DNA from: Actinomycetes bacterium
GTDB taxonomy: Bacteria > Actinomycetota > Actinomycetes > Actinomycetales > Dermatophilaceae
Direction of reading: 5' to 3'
DNA: 64,000 nt
Assembly: GCA_023420415.1 (NCBI GenBank)
Contig: JAEZWF010000026.1
Span: forward strand, 1-64,000
Shown piece by piece: positions 24,483 to 31,950 of this stretch. The translations under genes and the position numbers were made by a program. Below the pieces are notes generated by a model. That model was not told the DNA's origin. It saw nothing but the letters and a program-made list of their open reading frames with translations, and did not search any database. Every line of letters starts with the position of its first letter. The first letter of the stretch is position 1.

Positions 24483-25070
24483 ATGCCGCCTCTTCCCACT
24501 TCCCTCGCCGTGTCCACCGCCGTCACCCACCACCGCGTCCGTTCCGAGCTCACCGTCGACGAGCTGTCGTTCGTCACCGTCATGCACGGCCACGAGGTCG
24601 CAGCCGACCGGCTGCGCGCGATCGAGCAAGGGGAGTCCCCGGCCACGGTCGACGAGCTCGTGCTCCTCGCCGTCGTCCTCGACGTTACCCCCGCCGACCT
24701 CCTCTCCTTCGTCCCCGAGGACGCGCCGCTGCCCGAGCACCCGCTGGCTACCGGCGTGCCCGGCGACGTCGACCCGCAGGAGCTCCGTGCATGGTTGGAG
24801 AACCGGACCGCGCTCGACCACGGCTCCCGGGTGCGCTGGGCCGAGGACCGGGTCGCCCGCCTCGAGATCCGGGCCACGCACCTCGAGGACCAGCTGCGGG
24901 GCGCGCTCGAGGAATTGAAGGACTTCGGCGAACTCGCGCTCCAGGAAGTCGACGCTCCGCCAGTGGTCCGCCTCCACGACCGGATCCACGAGGGCGAGTA
25001 CAACCTCTCCCAGGCGACCACCGGGCTTGCGTACGCCGAGCAGAGGCTCGAGTGGCTGCAGGGTGACTGA
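24483..25070 (+). CDS. HTH-like hypothetical protein, 195 residues
   Basis: The first 80 residues resemble an XRE helix-turn-helix (LTVDELSFVTVMHGHEVAAD, then LRAIEQGESPATVDELVLLA, and LDVTPADLLSF). The second half has two long helices (ARLEIRATHLEDQLRGALEE). No enzyme motif is seen. It is the last gene of the mobile-element backbone before the metal-resistance block, and the repeat arrays lie directly upstream. Confidence 0.7.
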   Translation: MPPLPTSLAVSTAVTHHRVRSELTVDELSFVTVMHGHEVAADRLRAIEQGESPATVDELVLLAVVLDVTPADLLSFVPEDAPLPEHPLATGVPGDVDPQELRAWLENRTALDHGSRVRWAEDRVARLEIRATHLEDQLRGALEELKDFGELALQEVDAPPVVRLHDRIHEGEYNLSQATTGLAYAEQRLEWLQGD

Positions 25071-25232
25071 GAGCAGCCCGCCAGCGCCGGCACGGCTTGA
25101 TGCGAGCTCGCCCGAGCTGGTGAGATAGGAGCAGGCCGCGATTCCTTCGGTTCTCAACCGCCGCGACGTCTGCGAGTGGCGGCACGCGCGATGATCAGCT
25201 TTCCGTTCCCAGCCGTGGGCATGCGGTCGAAT

Positions 25233-25258
25233 GGAGATTCGCGCTTTAACGTCTGGGC
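25233..25258 (+). repeat. Module-border repeat, copy 1
   Basis: GGAGATTCGCGC followed by TTTAACGTCTGGGC. It shares the core TTNAACGTCT and the preceding GAG-TTC-type sequence with copies at 34274 and 35462. It lies just outside the cadmium module. Confidence 0.4.
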
Positions 25259-25929
25259 ACAGGGTTCCTGGCTGATGAGTCCTGTCCGCCGAGATCGACT
25301 TCAAGAGCAGCAAGTTGCTCGGCGCTGCCGATGATGAGGAGGCGCAGATCGGTGTGGTTCGTGTCGATCGTCCAGTCGACGAACGAGCAGCAGTCACGCT
25401 CGATCGCGACGAGTTCTCGCAGTCGCTGTACGGAATCGGCAACCTTCGCGTAGTGCGCGATCTGCTGCGTCTCGGTGCGATCGACTCCGAGAAGATAGTC
25501 GTCATCGAAGGCTCGCCACTTTTCAACCTGTTTCCTGCCTGTGTCCTGTGTGAGTGCACAGGCGATCGGGAGCGCGTGCAGTGGCCCTCGCTGGAGATTC
25601 TCGATACCGGGTGTCGACCAGTTGGAATGCGCACGGCCGAGGAGCGCCTCGCGCAGCTGCTCCACGGTCGGCGAGCCAGCCAGGCCGTCCGGCGTGCGAT
25701 AGACCCGGCAGGCCAACCCGACCGGTGCGTCGTCGCCGGCGAATGGGTCGACGCCGTCGATGAGGATCGTCGGGGAGCCGAGGAAGCCGAGACGTGCGGC
25801 ATCCTCGGCCGTCTCGACGCGCTGATGGGTGACCTCGGCGTCGGCTCGACCGTCGAGCGCCTCGGCGATCCTGCGATCGAGGACCTCCCGGTTCGGGCAG
25901 CCGTCGAAGTACTGCACGGTGATCCTCAT
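25246..25929 (-). CDS. Thioredoxin-like domain fused to Cys-containing domain
   Basis: The N-terminal half (about residues 1-95) is a thioredoxin-like fold starting MRITVQYFDGCPN, with FLGSPTILIDGVDPF as the cis-Pro region; only one Cys is in the active-site loop (GCPN). The C-terminal half has the motif RELVAIERDCCSFVDWTI, a pattern found in small proteins of mercury and arsenic operons (LVALERRCCPF type). Fusion of both parts in 227 residues is unusual to my knowledge. It overlaps the CDF gene by four bases, so it belongs to the CmtR-CDF operon. A role in metal binding or thiol redox is inferred. Confidence 0.75.
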   Translation of the reverse strand: MRITVQYFDGCPNREVLDRRIAEALDGRADAEVTHQRVETAEDAARLGFLGSPTILIDGVDPFAGDDAPVGLACRVYRTPDGLAGSPTVEQLREALLGRAHSNWSTPGIENLQRGPLHALPIACALTQDTGRKQVEKWRAFDDDYLLGVDRTETQQIAHYAKVADSVQRLRELVAIERDCCSFVDWTIDTNHTDLRLLIIGSAEQLAALEVDLGGQDSSARNPVPRR

Positions 25930-26636
25930 GCCCGCTGGTCTGCTTCCCCTGCATCAGCAGCACAGCACCCGTCGTCGCACGTTTCTGCCTTCCGCTCGCC
26001 AGTGAGGACCGCGACAGGAGCTGCACAGCACGCGTCGCCCTTCCACGCCTCCAGGCCCTCGCGGATGGCGAACACCGCGATGACGAGCGCAGCCACCGAG
26101 TCGGCCCAGGCCCAGCCGAGCAGGCTGTTGAGCAGCAGGCCGACGAGCAAAGCTGCCGAAAGATACGTACAGATGAGCGTCTGCTTCGAGTCGGCGACGG
26201 CGGAGGCGGAGCCGAGCTCGCGACCGGTGCGGCGCTCGAACCAGCTGAGGAACGGCATCACGGCCAGGCTGAGCGCGGCGATGGCGATGCCGACCGGGGA
26301 GTGCTCCGGGTCACGCAGTCCAAGCAGCGACAGCACGGCGTCCACGCCCACGTAGGCGGCGAGGCCGAAGAACGACACGGCGATCACCCGCAGGGCGATC
26401 TTCTCCCGCTTCTCCGGGGCGGGGGCCGCGAACTGCCAGGCGACCGCCGCGGCGGAGAGGACCTCGACGATGGAGTCAAGTCCGAAGCCGATCAGCGCGG
26501 CCGACGAGGCGGCTCGTCCCGCAAGCAGCGCGACGATCGCCTCGACCACGTTCCAGGTGATCGTGATGGCGACGACGATCCGAATGCGACGGCGAAGGAT
26601 GTCCCGACGCTCGGGCGTGATCACCGCGGCGGTCAC
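25926..26636 (-). CDS. CDF-type cation efflux protein with Cys-rich tail
   Basis: The 236-residue membrane protein fits the transmembrane part of cation diffusion facilitators: about six hydrophobic segments and GFGLDSIVEV at residues 50-59, where Asp54 would be a metal ligand, with a second site in WADSVAALVIA. The C-terminal cytoplasmic cation-efflux domain is absent; a short Cys-rich tail takes its place (GDACCAAP, then CDDGCCAADAG). Those vicinal Cys pairs suit Cd(II) or Pb(II). GTGA overlaps join it with cmtR upstream and the thioredoxin-like gene downstream. Export of Cd/Pb/Zn is inferred. Confidence 0.82.
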   Translation of the reverse strand: MTAAVITPERRDILRRRIRIVVAITITWNVVEAIVALLAGRAASSAALIGFGLDSIVEVLSAAAVAWQFAAPAPEKREKIALRVIAVSFFGLAAYVGVDAVLSLLGLRDPEHSPVGIAIAALSLAVMPFLSWFERRTGRELGSASAVADSKQTLICTYLSAALLVGLLLNSLLGWAWADSVAALVIAVFAIREGLEAWKGDACCAAPVAVLTGERKAETCDDGCCAADAGEADQRA

Positions 26637-26992
26637 TGCGCGGCTCCGGCGTCGCAGCAGCCGGGAACGGTGCAGGCCGGGTCCATGCAGGGCACGCTCT
26701 CGTCGACGGCGAGGGTGACATCGACCAGCGCCGTCAAGGCGGCCGAGATGTGGGGGTCAGCGATCTCGTAGCGCGTCTGGCGGCCCTCGGGCTCGGCGAC
26801 GACGATCCCGCAGCCGCGCAGGCAGGTGAGGTGGTTCGACACGTTCGTCCGGGTGAGCTCGAGGTCTCTGGCGAGCTTGGCCGGGTAGCCGGGCGCATCC
26901 AGGAGCGAGAGCAGGATCCGGGACCGCGTGGGATCGGCCATGGCTCGGCCGAGTCGGTTCATCACGTCCACCCGTGAAGCAATGGTCAGCAT
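26633..26992 (-). CDS. cmtR: CmtR-type Cd(II)/Pb(II) sensor (ArsR/SmtB family)
   Basis: This 119-residue winged-helix repressor has Cys57 and Cys61 in the recognition helix region (NHLTCLRGCG) and Cys102 in the C-terminal tail (VPCMDPAC). These three positions are the ones that bind Cd(II) in M. tuberculosis CmtR, so the metal specificity is well supported. Metal binding releases the DNA and turns on the operon. It is the first gene of the operon with the CDF pump. An inverted repeat overlaps its start codon, which points to autorepression and a leaderless or very short leader. Confidence 0.9.
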   Translation of the reverse strand: MLTIASRVDVMNRLGRAMADPTRSRILLSLLDAPGYPAKLARDLELTRTNVSNHLTCLRGCGIVVAEPEGRQTRYEIADPHISAALTALVDVTLAVDESVPCMDPACTVPGCCDAGAAQ

Positions 26993-27001
26993 ATGATGAC
27001 C
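26984..27001. promoter_or_regulatory. CmtR operator candidate
   Basis: GGTCAGCATATGATGACC has 5-base inverted arms (GGTCA/TGACC) and contains the cmtR start codon. A second GGTCA-type half site lies about 20 bases upstream on the minus strand. Confidence 0.5.
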
Positions 27002-27058
27002 ATACAGTAGTCGCTGACCTAATTGGCAACGGTTGGCCGAAGACGCCAGCCGCCGCTG

Positions 27059-27403
27059 TCAGGCGATGAACGCCTTCGCCGCAGCTGCGAGGGTGTCGAT
27101 GGTGGGCCGGTAGTAGGCCCAGCGGCCGCGCTGCTCGCGTGCGACGAGACCGGCCTCGACGAGCAGCTTCATGTGGTGGGAGACCGTCGGCTGGGACAGG
27201 CCCACCGGTTCGGTGAGGTCGCAGACGCACATCTCGCCCTCGCTGCTGCCCGCGATCATCGCCATGAGCTTGACCCGGGTGGGGTCGCCGAGGGCCTTGA
27301 ACACTCGGGCCAGGTCCTGGGCGACCGTGTCGTCGATCGTCTCGCCGAGGACGCAGCAGGGTGCGACGTCGGTCACGGCCTCGATGGCGGGAGTCGTGCT
27401 CAT
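27059..27403 (-). CDS. arsR: ArsR-family arsenite sensor
   Basis: The product of 114 residues is a winged-helix repressor: GDPTRVKLMAMI, then the metal site EMCVCDL at the start of the DNA-binding helices (a CxC arsenite site), then GLSQPTVSHHMKLLVEAGLV. Two further Cys (APCCVLG) lie near the N-terminus. The ATG at 27403 has GGAGG too close for ideal spacing, so the GTG at 27421, six codons upstream, is a real alternative and would fit a leaderless mRNA. It is divergent to the flavoprotein operon, with an operator between. Confidence 0.88.
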   Translation of the reverse strand: MSTTPAIEAVTDVAPCCVLGETIDDTVAQDLARVFKALGDPTRVKLMAMIAGSSEGEMCVCDLTEPVGLSQPTVSHHMKLLVEAGLVAREQRGRWAYYRPTIDTLAAAAKAFIA

Positions 27404-27414
27404 GCCTCCATTCT

Positions 27415-27448
27415 GCCTCACGCATTGACATCTGTCGATATGTGAGGC
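27415..27448. promoter_or_regulatory. Dyad flanking the ArsR site
   Basis: GCCTCAC and GTGAGGC are perfect 7-base inverted arms around 20 bases that include the ArsR-like site. TTGACA at 27425-27430 may be the -35 box of the plus-strand flavoprotein operon. Confidence 0.45.
27424..27441. promoter_or_regulatory. ArsR operator candidate 1
   Basis: ATTGACATCTGTCGATAT shares ATTGACA...T.TCGAT with the sequence upstream of acr3 (34061). It lies between arsR and the divergent flavoprotein operon. Confidence 0.55.
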
Positions 27449-27489
27449 AGGCTCGACTCATCGAAGAACATCAATGCGTGGAGGTTGAA

Positions 27490-28806
27490 GTGAATCCCGT
27501 CGTCGTCATCGGAGCCGGTCCGCAGGGCCTGGCCGCCGCCGCCCATCTGCTCGAGCGCGGACTCGAGCCGCTCGTCCTGGAGTCGGGAGACGGCCCGGCG
27601 TCGGCCGTGGCCGAGTGGGGCCATGTGCGCCTGTTCTCGCCGTGGTCGGAGCTCGTGGACCCGGCCTCTGCCCGGCTGCTCGAGCCGACCGGCTGGAGCG
27701 CACCGGAGACCGGCTACCCGACCGGGGCTCAGTGGATCGATGGGTACCTGGCACCGCTGGCCGAGGCGCTGGGCGACCGCGTCCAGTACGGGGCGCGGGT
27801 CGTCGGCGTGGGCCGGAAGGGTCGCGACCTCTCCGTCGACGCGGGCAGGGCAGAGCAGCCCTTCGTCGTTCACGTCCGTCGCGCCGACGGCGACGAGGAG
27901 CGGTTCGAAGCGCAGGCGGTCGTCGACGCGTCGGGGACCTGGCGGGCCCCGAGCCCGGCGGGCGCGGAAGGGCTTCCCGCCTTGGGCGAGCTGACCGCGA
28001 TCGAGGCGGGGATCCTGGGCCACCGCACTCCGAGCAGGCCGGAGGCCGCCGTGCTGGTGGGGAAGCACGTTGTGGTCGTCGGCAGCGGCCACTCGGCGGC
28101 GACTGCGATCGGCGACCTCGCGACAGTGGTCCGCCGTGAGCCGGGCACCCGGGTGACCTGGGCGCTGCGCCGCGGAGCGGTCGGCAACGCCTTCGGCGGC
28201 GGGTCCGCCGATGAATTGCCCGAGCGTGGTGCCCTGGGGCAGCGGGCGAAGAAGGCCGTCGAGGACGGTCTCGTCGACCTCGTTACCGGGTTCCGTACCG
28301 AGCGGGTCCTGGTCGAGGATGGCCGGGCGGTCCTGGTCGCCGAGGATGGCCGTCGCCTCGAGCCCGCGGACCGGGTGGTCGTCGCGACCGGGTTCCGGCC
28401 GGACCTGTCGTTCCTCTCCGAGGTCCGCCTCGACCTGGACGTGCGGCTGCAGGCACCGGCGCGGCTGGCCGCCGAGGTCGACCCGAACGTCCACTCCTGC
28501 GGCTCCGTGCGCGCCACGGGAGCCGCCGACCTCGCCCACCCCGAGCCCGGCTTCTACATCGTCGGGGCGAAGTCCTACGGCCGCGCGCCGACTTTCCTGG
28601 CGATGACCGGCTACGAGCAGGTCCGCAGCGTCGTCGCCGAGCTCGCCGGCGATCACGAGGCGGCGGCCCGCGTCGAGCTGGAGCTGCCCGACACCGGCGT
28701 GTGCGGCGGGTCCGGCCTGTTCGACGCGCCCGAGCAGGCGGGGTCCGGCGGGTGCTGCGCGCCTGCGCCGCAGCTGGTCCAGATCGGCACGAGGACCGCG
28801 GGATGA
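27490..28806 (+). CDS. FAD/NAD(P)-binding oxidoreductase of arsenic cluster
   Basis: This 438-residue flavoprotein has an N-terminal FAD-binding Rossmann motif (VVVIGAGPQGLAAAAHLLE), a second nucleotide-binding motif near residue 195 (VVVVGSGHSAATAI) and the ATG motif VVVATGFRPD typical of flavin monooxygenases and thioredoxin reductase-like proteins. The C-terminus has a Cys tail (TGVCGGSG, GGCCAPAP) that could bind arsenite or a thiol. Similar flavoproteins lie in actinobacterial ars operons, but their reaction is not established. GGAGG lies upstream of the GTG at 27490. Its stop overlaps the next ATG. Confidence 0.82.
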   Translation: MNPVVVIGAGPQGLAAAAHLLERGLEPLVLESGDGPASAVAEWGHVRLFSPWSELVDPASARLLEPTGWSAPETGYPTGAQWIDGYLAPLAEALGDRVQYGARVVGVGRKGRDLSVDAGRAEQPFVVHVRRADGDEERFEAQAVVDASGTWRAPSPAGAEGLPALGELTAIEAGILGHRTPSRPEAAVLVGKHVVVVGSGHSAATAIGDLATVVRREPGTRVTWALRRGAVGNAFGGGSADELPERGALGQRAKKAVEDGLVDLVTGFRTERVLVEDGRAVLVAEDGRRLEPADRVVVATGFRPDLSFLSEVRLDLDVRLQAPARLAAEVDPNVHSCGSVRATGAADLAHPEPGFYIVGAKSYGRAPTFLAMTGYEQVRSVVAELAGDHEAAARVELELPDTGVCGGSGLFDAPEQAGSGGCCAPAPQLVQIGTRTAG

Positions 28807-29867
28807 GCCGGGGCCGCCTGCTGGTCGTCGGCGGCGGGCAGTCCGGGCTCGCCGCCGCGCGGGCCGGGCGCGACAGGGGTTGGGAGCCGGTGGTGATCGA
28901 GGCCGGGGCGGAGCCGGTCGGGTCGTGGCCGCGCTACTACGACAGCCTGCGCCTGTTCTCCCCGCGCCGGTACAGCGCGTTTCCGGGGTATCCGTTCCCC
29001 GGCGACCCGGACGGCTACCCGGGCCGCGACGAGGTCGCCGACTACCTGCGCGGCTACAGCACGTGGCTGGGCGTCGAGGTGTGGACGAATGCCCGCGTCG
29101 TCGACGTCGCCGCCGACGGCCCATCGTTCACAGTGGAGCTGGCCGACGGGAGCAGCCTGGTCGGCGACGCGCTCGTCGCCGCCTCGGGATCGTTCTCGAA
29201 CCCCTACACGCCGGCGATCCCCGGCCGGGAGGCGTTCGGGGGCCGGGTCCTGCACGTTGCCGACTACCGGTCTCCGGAGGAGTTCGCCGGGCAGCGGGTC
29301 GTGGTCGTCGGGGCGGGCAACTCCGCCGTCCAGGTCGCCCACGAGCTGGTCGACCACGCGGAGACGTCGCTGGCGGTGCGGGACCGGGTGCGGTTCGCGC
29401 CGCAGGTCATCGCCGGCCGCGACCTGCACTGGTGGCTGCGGCTCACGCGCGCCGACTTCTTGCCGCCGGCTGTGCTCAAGAGGCTCGTCACCGGCACCCC
29501 GGTGATCGGCACCGAGAAGTACAAGAGGGCGCTGGAGGCGGGTCGTCCCGACCAGCGGCCCATGTTCGCAGCGTTCTCCCCGGACGGGGTCGTTTGGCCC
29601 GACGGATCCCGGGAGGAGGTCGACTCGGTGGTCTTCGCGACCGGCTACCGGCCACACTTGCCCTACCTGCGCTCACTCGGCGTCCTCGACGAGGCGGGCG
29701 CGCCGACGCACGACCGCGGCGTGGCGACCTCGCTGCCGGGAGTGGGCTTCCTCGGCCTGGAGTTCCAGCGCTCGTTCTCCTCGAACACCCTGCGCGGGGT
29801 CCACCGCGACGCCCGGTACGTGGTCGACGCCCTGACCAGGCAGCCGCAGGGCGTGACCGTTGCCTGA
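28803..29867 (+). CDS. ArsO-like flavin-containing monooxygenase
   Basis: The 354-residue protein has two dinucleotide-binding motifs (LLVVGGGQSGLAAARAG near the start and VVVVGAGNSAVQVAHEL near residue 167), the SWPRYYDSLRLFSPRRYS segment common in this family and the ATGYRPHLPY motif. It resembles the putative flavin monooxygenases called ArsO in arsenic operons. Its ATG overlaps the previous stop by four bases, so both flavoproteins are made together. The substrate is unknown; oxidation or reduction of an arsenic species is an inference from context. Confidence 0.82.
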   Translation: MSRGRLLVVGGGQSGLAAARAGRDRGWEPVVIEAGAEPVGSWPRYYDSLRLFSPRRYSAFPGYPFPGDPDGYPGRDEVADYLRGYSTWLGVEVWTNARVVDVAADGPSFTVELADGSSLVGDALVAASGSFSNPYTPAIPGREAFGGRVLHVADYRSPEEFAGQRVVVVGAGNSAVQVAHELVDHAETSLAVRDRVRFAPQVIAGRDLHWWLRLTRADFLPPAVLKRLVTGTPVIGTEKYKRALEAGRPDQRPMFAAFSPDGVVWPDGSREEVDSVVFATGYRPHLPYLRSLGVLDEAGAPTHDRGVATSLPGVGFLGLEFQRSFSSNTLRGVHRDARYVVDALTRQPQGVTVA

Positions 29868-31092
29868 GAACGCCCATCGCCCGTCGCTGGGCGCGGTGCT
29901 GGCGGCGCTGTGCGTGACCGAGATCGTCTCCTGGGGGCTGCTCTACTACGCCTTCCCGGTGCTCGCGCCGCAAATCAGCGCCGACACCGGCTGGTCCACG
30001 GTGGCCGTCACCTCGGCGTTCTCGGCGGCCCTGGTCGTCTCGGCGCTGGCCGGGGTGCCGGTCGGCCGCGTCATCGACCGGCACGGGCCACGGTGGATCA
30101 TGACGGCGGGCTCGGTCCTCGGCGTCGTGGCACTTGTTGTGATCGCGACGGCCCCGGGCCTGCCGGTCTTCGTCGGCGGCTGGGTGCTCGCCGGGGCCGC
30201 GATGGCCGGGGTGCTCTACCCGCCGGCGTTCGCCGCGATCACCGGCTGGTTCACTGCCCGCCGCCTCGGGGCACTCGCGACGCTCACCCTCGTCGCGGGC
30301 CTCGCCAGCACCGTGTTCGCGCCCTTGACCGCGACCGTAGGCGATCACCTGGGCTGGCAGGAGACCTACCTGTGGGCCGCGGTCGTCCTTGCCGTCGTCA
30401 CCGTCCCCACCCACTGGCTCCTCCTGCGACGTCCCTGGCCCGCCCATGAGCATCGCGACGCGCCCGCCGCCGACAGCGCCCATGCGGCCGCGGTCCTGCG
30501 CGGCGCGCGGTTCTGGCTGCTCACGGCCGGTCTGACGGTGGCGTCGCTGGCGATGTACTCGGGCCTGCTGGCCCTGGTCCCGCTCATGCTCGAGCGTGGG
30601 CTCGACACCGGCGCGGCTGCTTGGGTTCTGGGCCTCGGCGGCGCGGGGCAGGTCGCTGGCCGACTCGTCTACACCGGCCTGGCGCACCAGGCCTCCCTGA
30701 CCACGCGCACCGCCGTCGTGTTCAGTCTGGTGAGTGCGAGCACGCTGACTCTGGCCGTGGTGCCGGGCCCGGTCGGCCTGCTGGTCGCGGCGTCGATGCT
30801 CGCGGGGGTCGGTCGGGGGATCGCGACACTGCTGCAGGCGACCGCGGTCACCGACCGCTGGGGGCCGCGCGCCTACGACCGCCTCTCCGGCGTCCTCGGC
30901 CTCCCGGTCCTGCTGGCCGCTGCCTTCGCTCCGTTCGCCGGGGCCGTCCTCGCCGAGCTGACGGGGAGCTACGCAAGGGCCTTCGCCGTCCTGGCCGGGC
31001 TGGCTGCCGGCGGGACCGTGCTCATGATCGCCAGCACGCGCACGAGTGCCCAGCACCATGCCGAGTCCGCGGCGGCGTCCCGGACGGCGTGA
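29860..31092 (+). CDS. MFS transporter of arsenic cluster
   Basis: A 410-residue, 12-helix major facilitator protein with GRVIDRHGPRW as the loop 2-3 motif. It overlaps the flavin monooxygenase gene by eight bases and starts at a TTG within that frame, so translation is coupled. MFS proteins in ars operons (ArsJ, ArsK and relatives) export modified or trivalent arsenicals; this one is not clearly either. With the two flavoproteins it forms a three-gene unit under the ArsR-like site. Only six bases separate its stop from that of the convergent arsC. Confidence 0.82.
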   Translation: MPENAHRPSLGAVLAALCVTEIVSWGLLYYAFPVLAPQISADTGWSTVAVTSAFSAALVVSALAGVPVGRVIDRHGPRWIMTAGSVLGVVALVVIATAPGLPVFVGGWVLAGAAMAGVLYPPAFAAITGWFTARRLGALATLTLVAGLASTVFAPLTATVGDHLGWQETYLWAAVVLAVVTVPTHWLLLRRPWPAHEHRDAPAADSAHAAAVLRGARFWLLTAGLTVASLAMYSGLLALVPLMLERGLDTGAAAWVLGLGGAGQVAGRLVYTGLAHQASLTTRTAVVFSLVSASTLTLAVVPGPVGLLVAASMLAGVGRGIATLLQATAVTDRWGPRAYDRLSGVLGLPVLLAAAFAPFAGAVLAELTGSYARAFAVLAGLAAGGTVLMIASTRTSAQHHAESAAASRTA

Positions 31093-31098
31093 CCCGCC

Positions 31099-31935
31099 TC
31101 AGACCGCGGATGGGACGGCGAGGTCGGCGGCCAGGCGACGGACCCTCTCGGCGAGTTCGTCGCGGACCAGGCGCATCCGCTCCTCGCCCTCGATCCCTCG
31201 CGCCGAGGGCTCGTCGAGCGTCCACGTCTCGATGGTGCCGGTCATCCCGGGGACAGGCTCGACGACGGCCTCGTCGCCGATGACGACGACGCGGTTGACG
31301 GCGCGCAGCAGGTCGGGGTCGATCGGCTTCGGGCGCTCGCCGGCCATGCTTGCCCCGACCTCCGCGACCGAGGCGGCGGACAGGGCGTTGATCGCCGTGC
31401 CTGGTGCGGTGCCCGCGGAGTGGACGTCGACGGAGCCGCCCGCGACCTGGCGCATGAGGGCTGCGGCCATCTGCGACTTCCCGCCGTTCTTGACGCAGAC
31501 GAACAGCACCGACGGGACGCGCTCGTCCACCGGGCCCAGCAGCTCGTCGACCAGCTTCTCGATGCGGGTCCTGATCTCGTCGCGGATCGGCCGGACCGCC
31601 TCGATGCCCTTCCCGGCGGGGTCGTCGAGCTTCCAGTCCTCGTAGCGCTTGCCCGGGTAGAACGGGCACGCGTCCCCGCAGCCCATCGTGATGACTACGT
31701 CGGAGTCCTGCACGGCCTCGGTCGTGAGGACCTTCGGCTGCTCCGCGGCGATGTCGATCCCGACCTCGGCCATGGCCTCGACGGCGATCGGGTTGATCTG
31801 CTCGGCCGGCATCGATCCGGCGGAGCGGACTTCGATCCGGTCACCGGCGAGCTCGCGGAGCCATCCCGCGGCCATCTGGGAGCGACCGGCGTTGTGGACG
31901 CAGACGAAGAGCACGGACGGCTTCTTCTCGTTCAT
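31099..31935 (-). CDS. arsC: Double-domain arsenate reductase (LMW-PTP type)
   Basis: The 278-residue protein is two low-molecular-weight-phosphatase folds in tandem. Domain 1 has the P-loop CVHNAGRSQ with catalytic Cys12 and a Cys86/Cys90 pair (GCGDACPF), as in active arsenate reductases. Domain 2 (from about residue 138) has the P-loop CVKNGGKSQ with Cys147, but where the second Cys pair should be it reads VIGDEAVVEP. So domain 2 could bind an oxyanion but lacks the usual redox cysteines. Third gene of the acr3 operon, 15 bases after the ArsR-ArsC fusion. Electron supply by mycothiol/mycoredoxin is likely for this host. Confidence 0.88.
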   Translation of the reverse strand: MNEKKPSVLFVCVHNAGRSQMAAGWLRELAGDRIEVRSAGSMPAEQINPIAVEAMAEVGIDIAAEQPKVLTTEAVQDSDVVITMGCGDACPFYPGKRYEDWKLDDPAGKGIEAVRPIRDEIRTRIEKLVDELLGPVDERVPSVLFVCVKNGGKSQMAAALMRQVAGGSVDVHSAGTAPGTAINALSAASVAEVGASMAGERPKPIDPDLLRAVNRVVVIGDEAVVEPVPGMTGTIETWTLDEPSARGIEGEERMRLVRDELAERVRRLAADLAVPSAV

Positions 31936-31950
31936 GGGGTGATCCTTCGT

